Assembly: GCA_002254285.1 (NCBI GenBank)
Contig: NIUZ01000098.1
Coordinates: 1 to 21,623, forward strand
Reading direction: 5' to 3'
Length of the DNA: 21,623 nucleotides
Source: Bacteroidetes bacterium 4572_112
Lineage (GTDB): Bacteria > Bacteroidota > Bacteroidia > Bacteroidales > UBA1556
Part shown: positions 21,423 through 21,623 of the stretch, in pieces
Layout of the letters: the number at the start of each line of letters is the position of its first letter
Position numbering within the stretch: the stretch's first letter is position 1
The notes under the pieces: model-generated
Told to the model about the DNA's origin: nothing
Database searches by the model: none
What the model saw: the letters and a program-made list of their open reading frames with translations, nothing else
Translations under genes and position numbers: made by a program

Positions 21423-21623
21423 CAACCAAATAACAAGCAAAAAAGAGACTACCCATATTGAGCGTGGTCTTTCGGAGAATCTAACTTTTACAAGATTCTA
21501 ATAAAGCATAAAACAAATCATACCAATTTGGTATCAAAATACGCTATAAATAAATTGGAATATATTTTTCTATTAGAAGGCAAAAATTATTTGCATAAAA
21601 GCCTGTACTGAGCATGTCGAAGT
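21423..21623. other. Right end: repeats, no gene seen
   Basis: Apart from the 41-bp repeat and an AGAATCT/AGATTCT hairpin (21476-21499), no credible coding frame is visible. The base composition and repeats suggest this end stopped at a repeat during assembly. Confidence 0.5.
21520..21560. repeat. 41-bp dispersed repeat, copy B
   Basis: Identical to 10855-10895 in the same orientation. The bases before and after it differ, so its edges are well defined. It is followed by unassigned sequence; the last 22 bases (21602-21623) contain CTGAGCATGTCGAAGT, a motif like the GTCGAAG repeats widespread in Bacteroidota genomes. Confidence 0.95.

Noticed and set aside
21283..21501. Plus-strand 72-residue frame at the right end
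   Set aside because: It overlaps the glycosyltransferase remnant and repeat DNA and shows no domain or start signal; it is a shadow frame.

Overview
The window reads as a chromosomal segment of a low-GC member of the Bacteroidota, most likely an uncultured one. The evidence is a subtilisin-like protease with a C-terminal type IX secretion (T9SS) sorting domain, a secreted choice-of-anchor L protein, a Bacteroidota-specific DUF4290 protein beside a UvrD/PcrA helicase, TAnnTTTG promoter boxes before several genes, and REP-like palindromes with a CCCGAT/ATCGGG core. Genes run off the left edge. The right edge ends in repeat-like sequence, as expected if the window is a whole contig broken at a repeat.

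Layout. (1) 1-5221 is a cell-surface region: a partial choice-of-anchor L protein and a small secreted four-cysteine protein on the minus strand, then a plus-strand pair of a T9SS-type S8 protease and a GPP34 (GOLPH3-like) protein 2 bp apart. (2) 5390-9957 is a conserved housekeeping block on the minus strand, read as pcrA-like helicase, DUF4290 protein, membrane-anchored TPR protein and lumazine synthase (ribH), with terminators dividing it. (3) 10334-13690 is an accessory island: a partial, split duplicate of a tRNA-Leu 5' half, the intact tRNA-Leu(CAA) with tandem terminators, a winged-helix fragment beginning inside a 41-bp dispersed repeat, two AAA_14/DUF4143 ATPase genes with large AT-rich palindromes at their promoters, and a 33-bp tandem repeat. 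(4) 13819-14371 is a thiamine diphosphokinase gene (thiN) whose centre has been replaced by an inverted copy of its own upstream coding sequence. (5) 14564-17258 holds oleate hydratase and a 3-hydroxyacyl-CoA dehydrogenase, a plausible lipid-handling pair. (6) 17452-21411 is a minus-strand surface-polysaccharide run: a glycosyltransferase tail, a Wzx-like flippase, and a 702-residue protein joining a multi-pass membrane region, a truncated THEP1-like NTPase and a complete Crp/Fnr-type regulator. The last 250 bases contain REP-like palindromes and the second copy of the 41-bp repeat.

The strongest points for follow-up are the fold-back rearrangement in thiN, the membrane-NTPase-Crp fusion whose NTPase stops just after Walker B, the 41-bp exact repeat lying beside two truncated genes, and the duplicated tRNA-Leu 5' half. 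Several junctions (thiN, the 702-residue fusion, the glycosyltransferase tail) could be either real rearrangements or assembly joins; the sequence alone cannot separate these.
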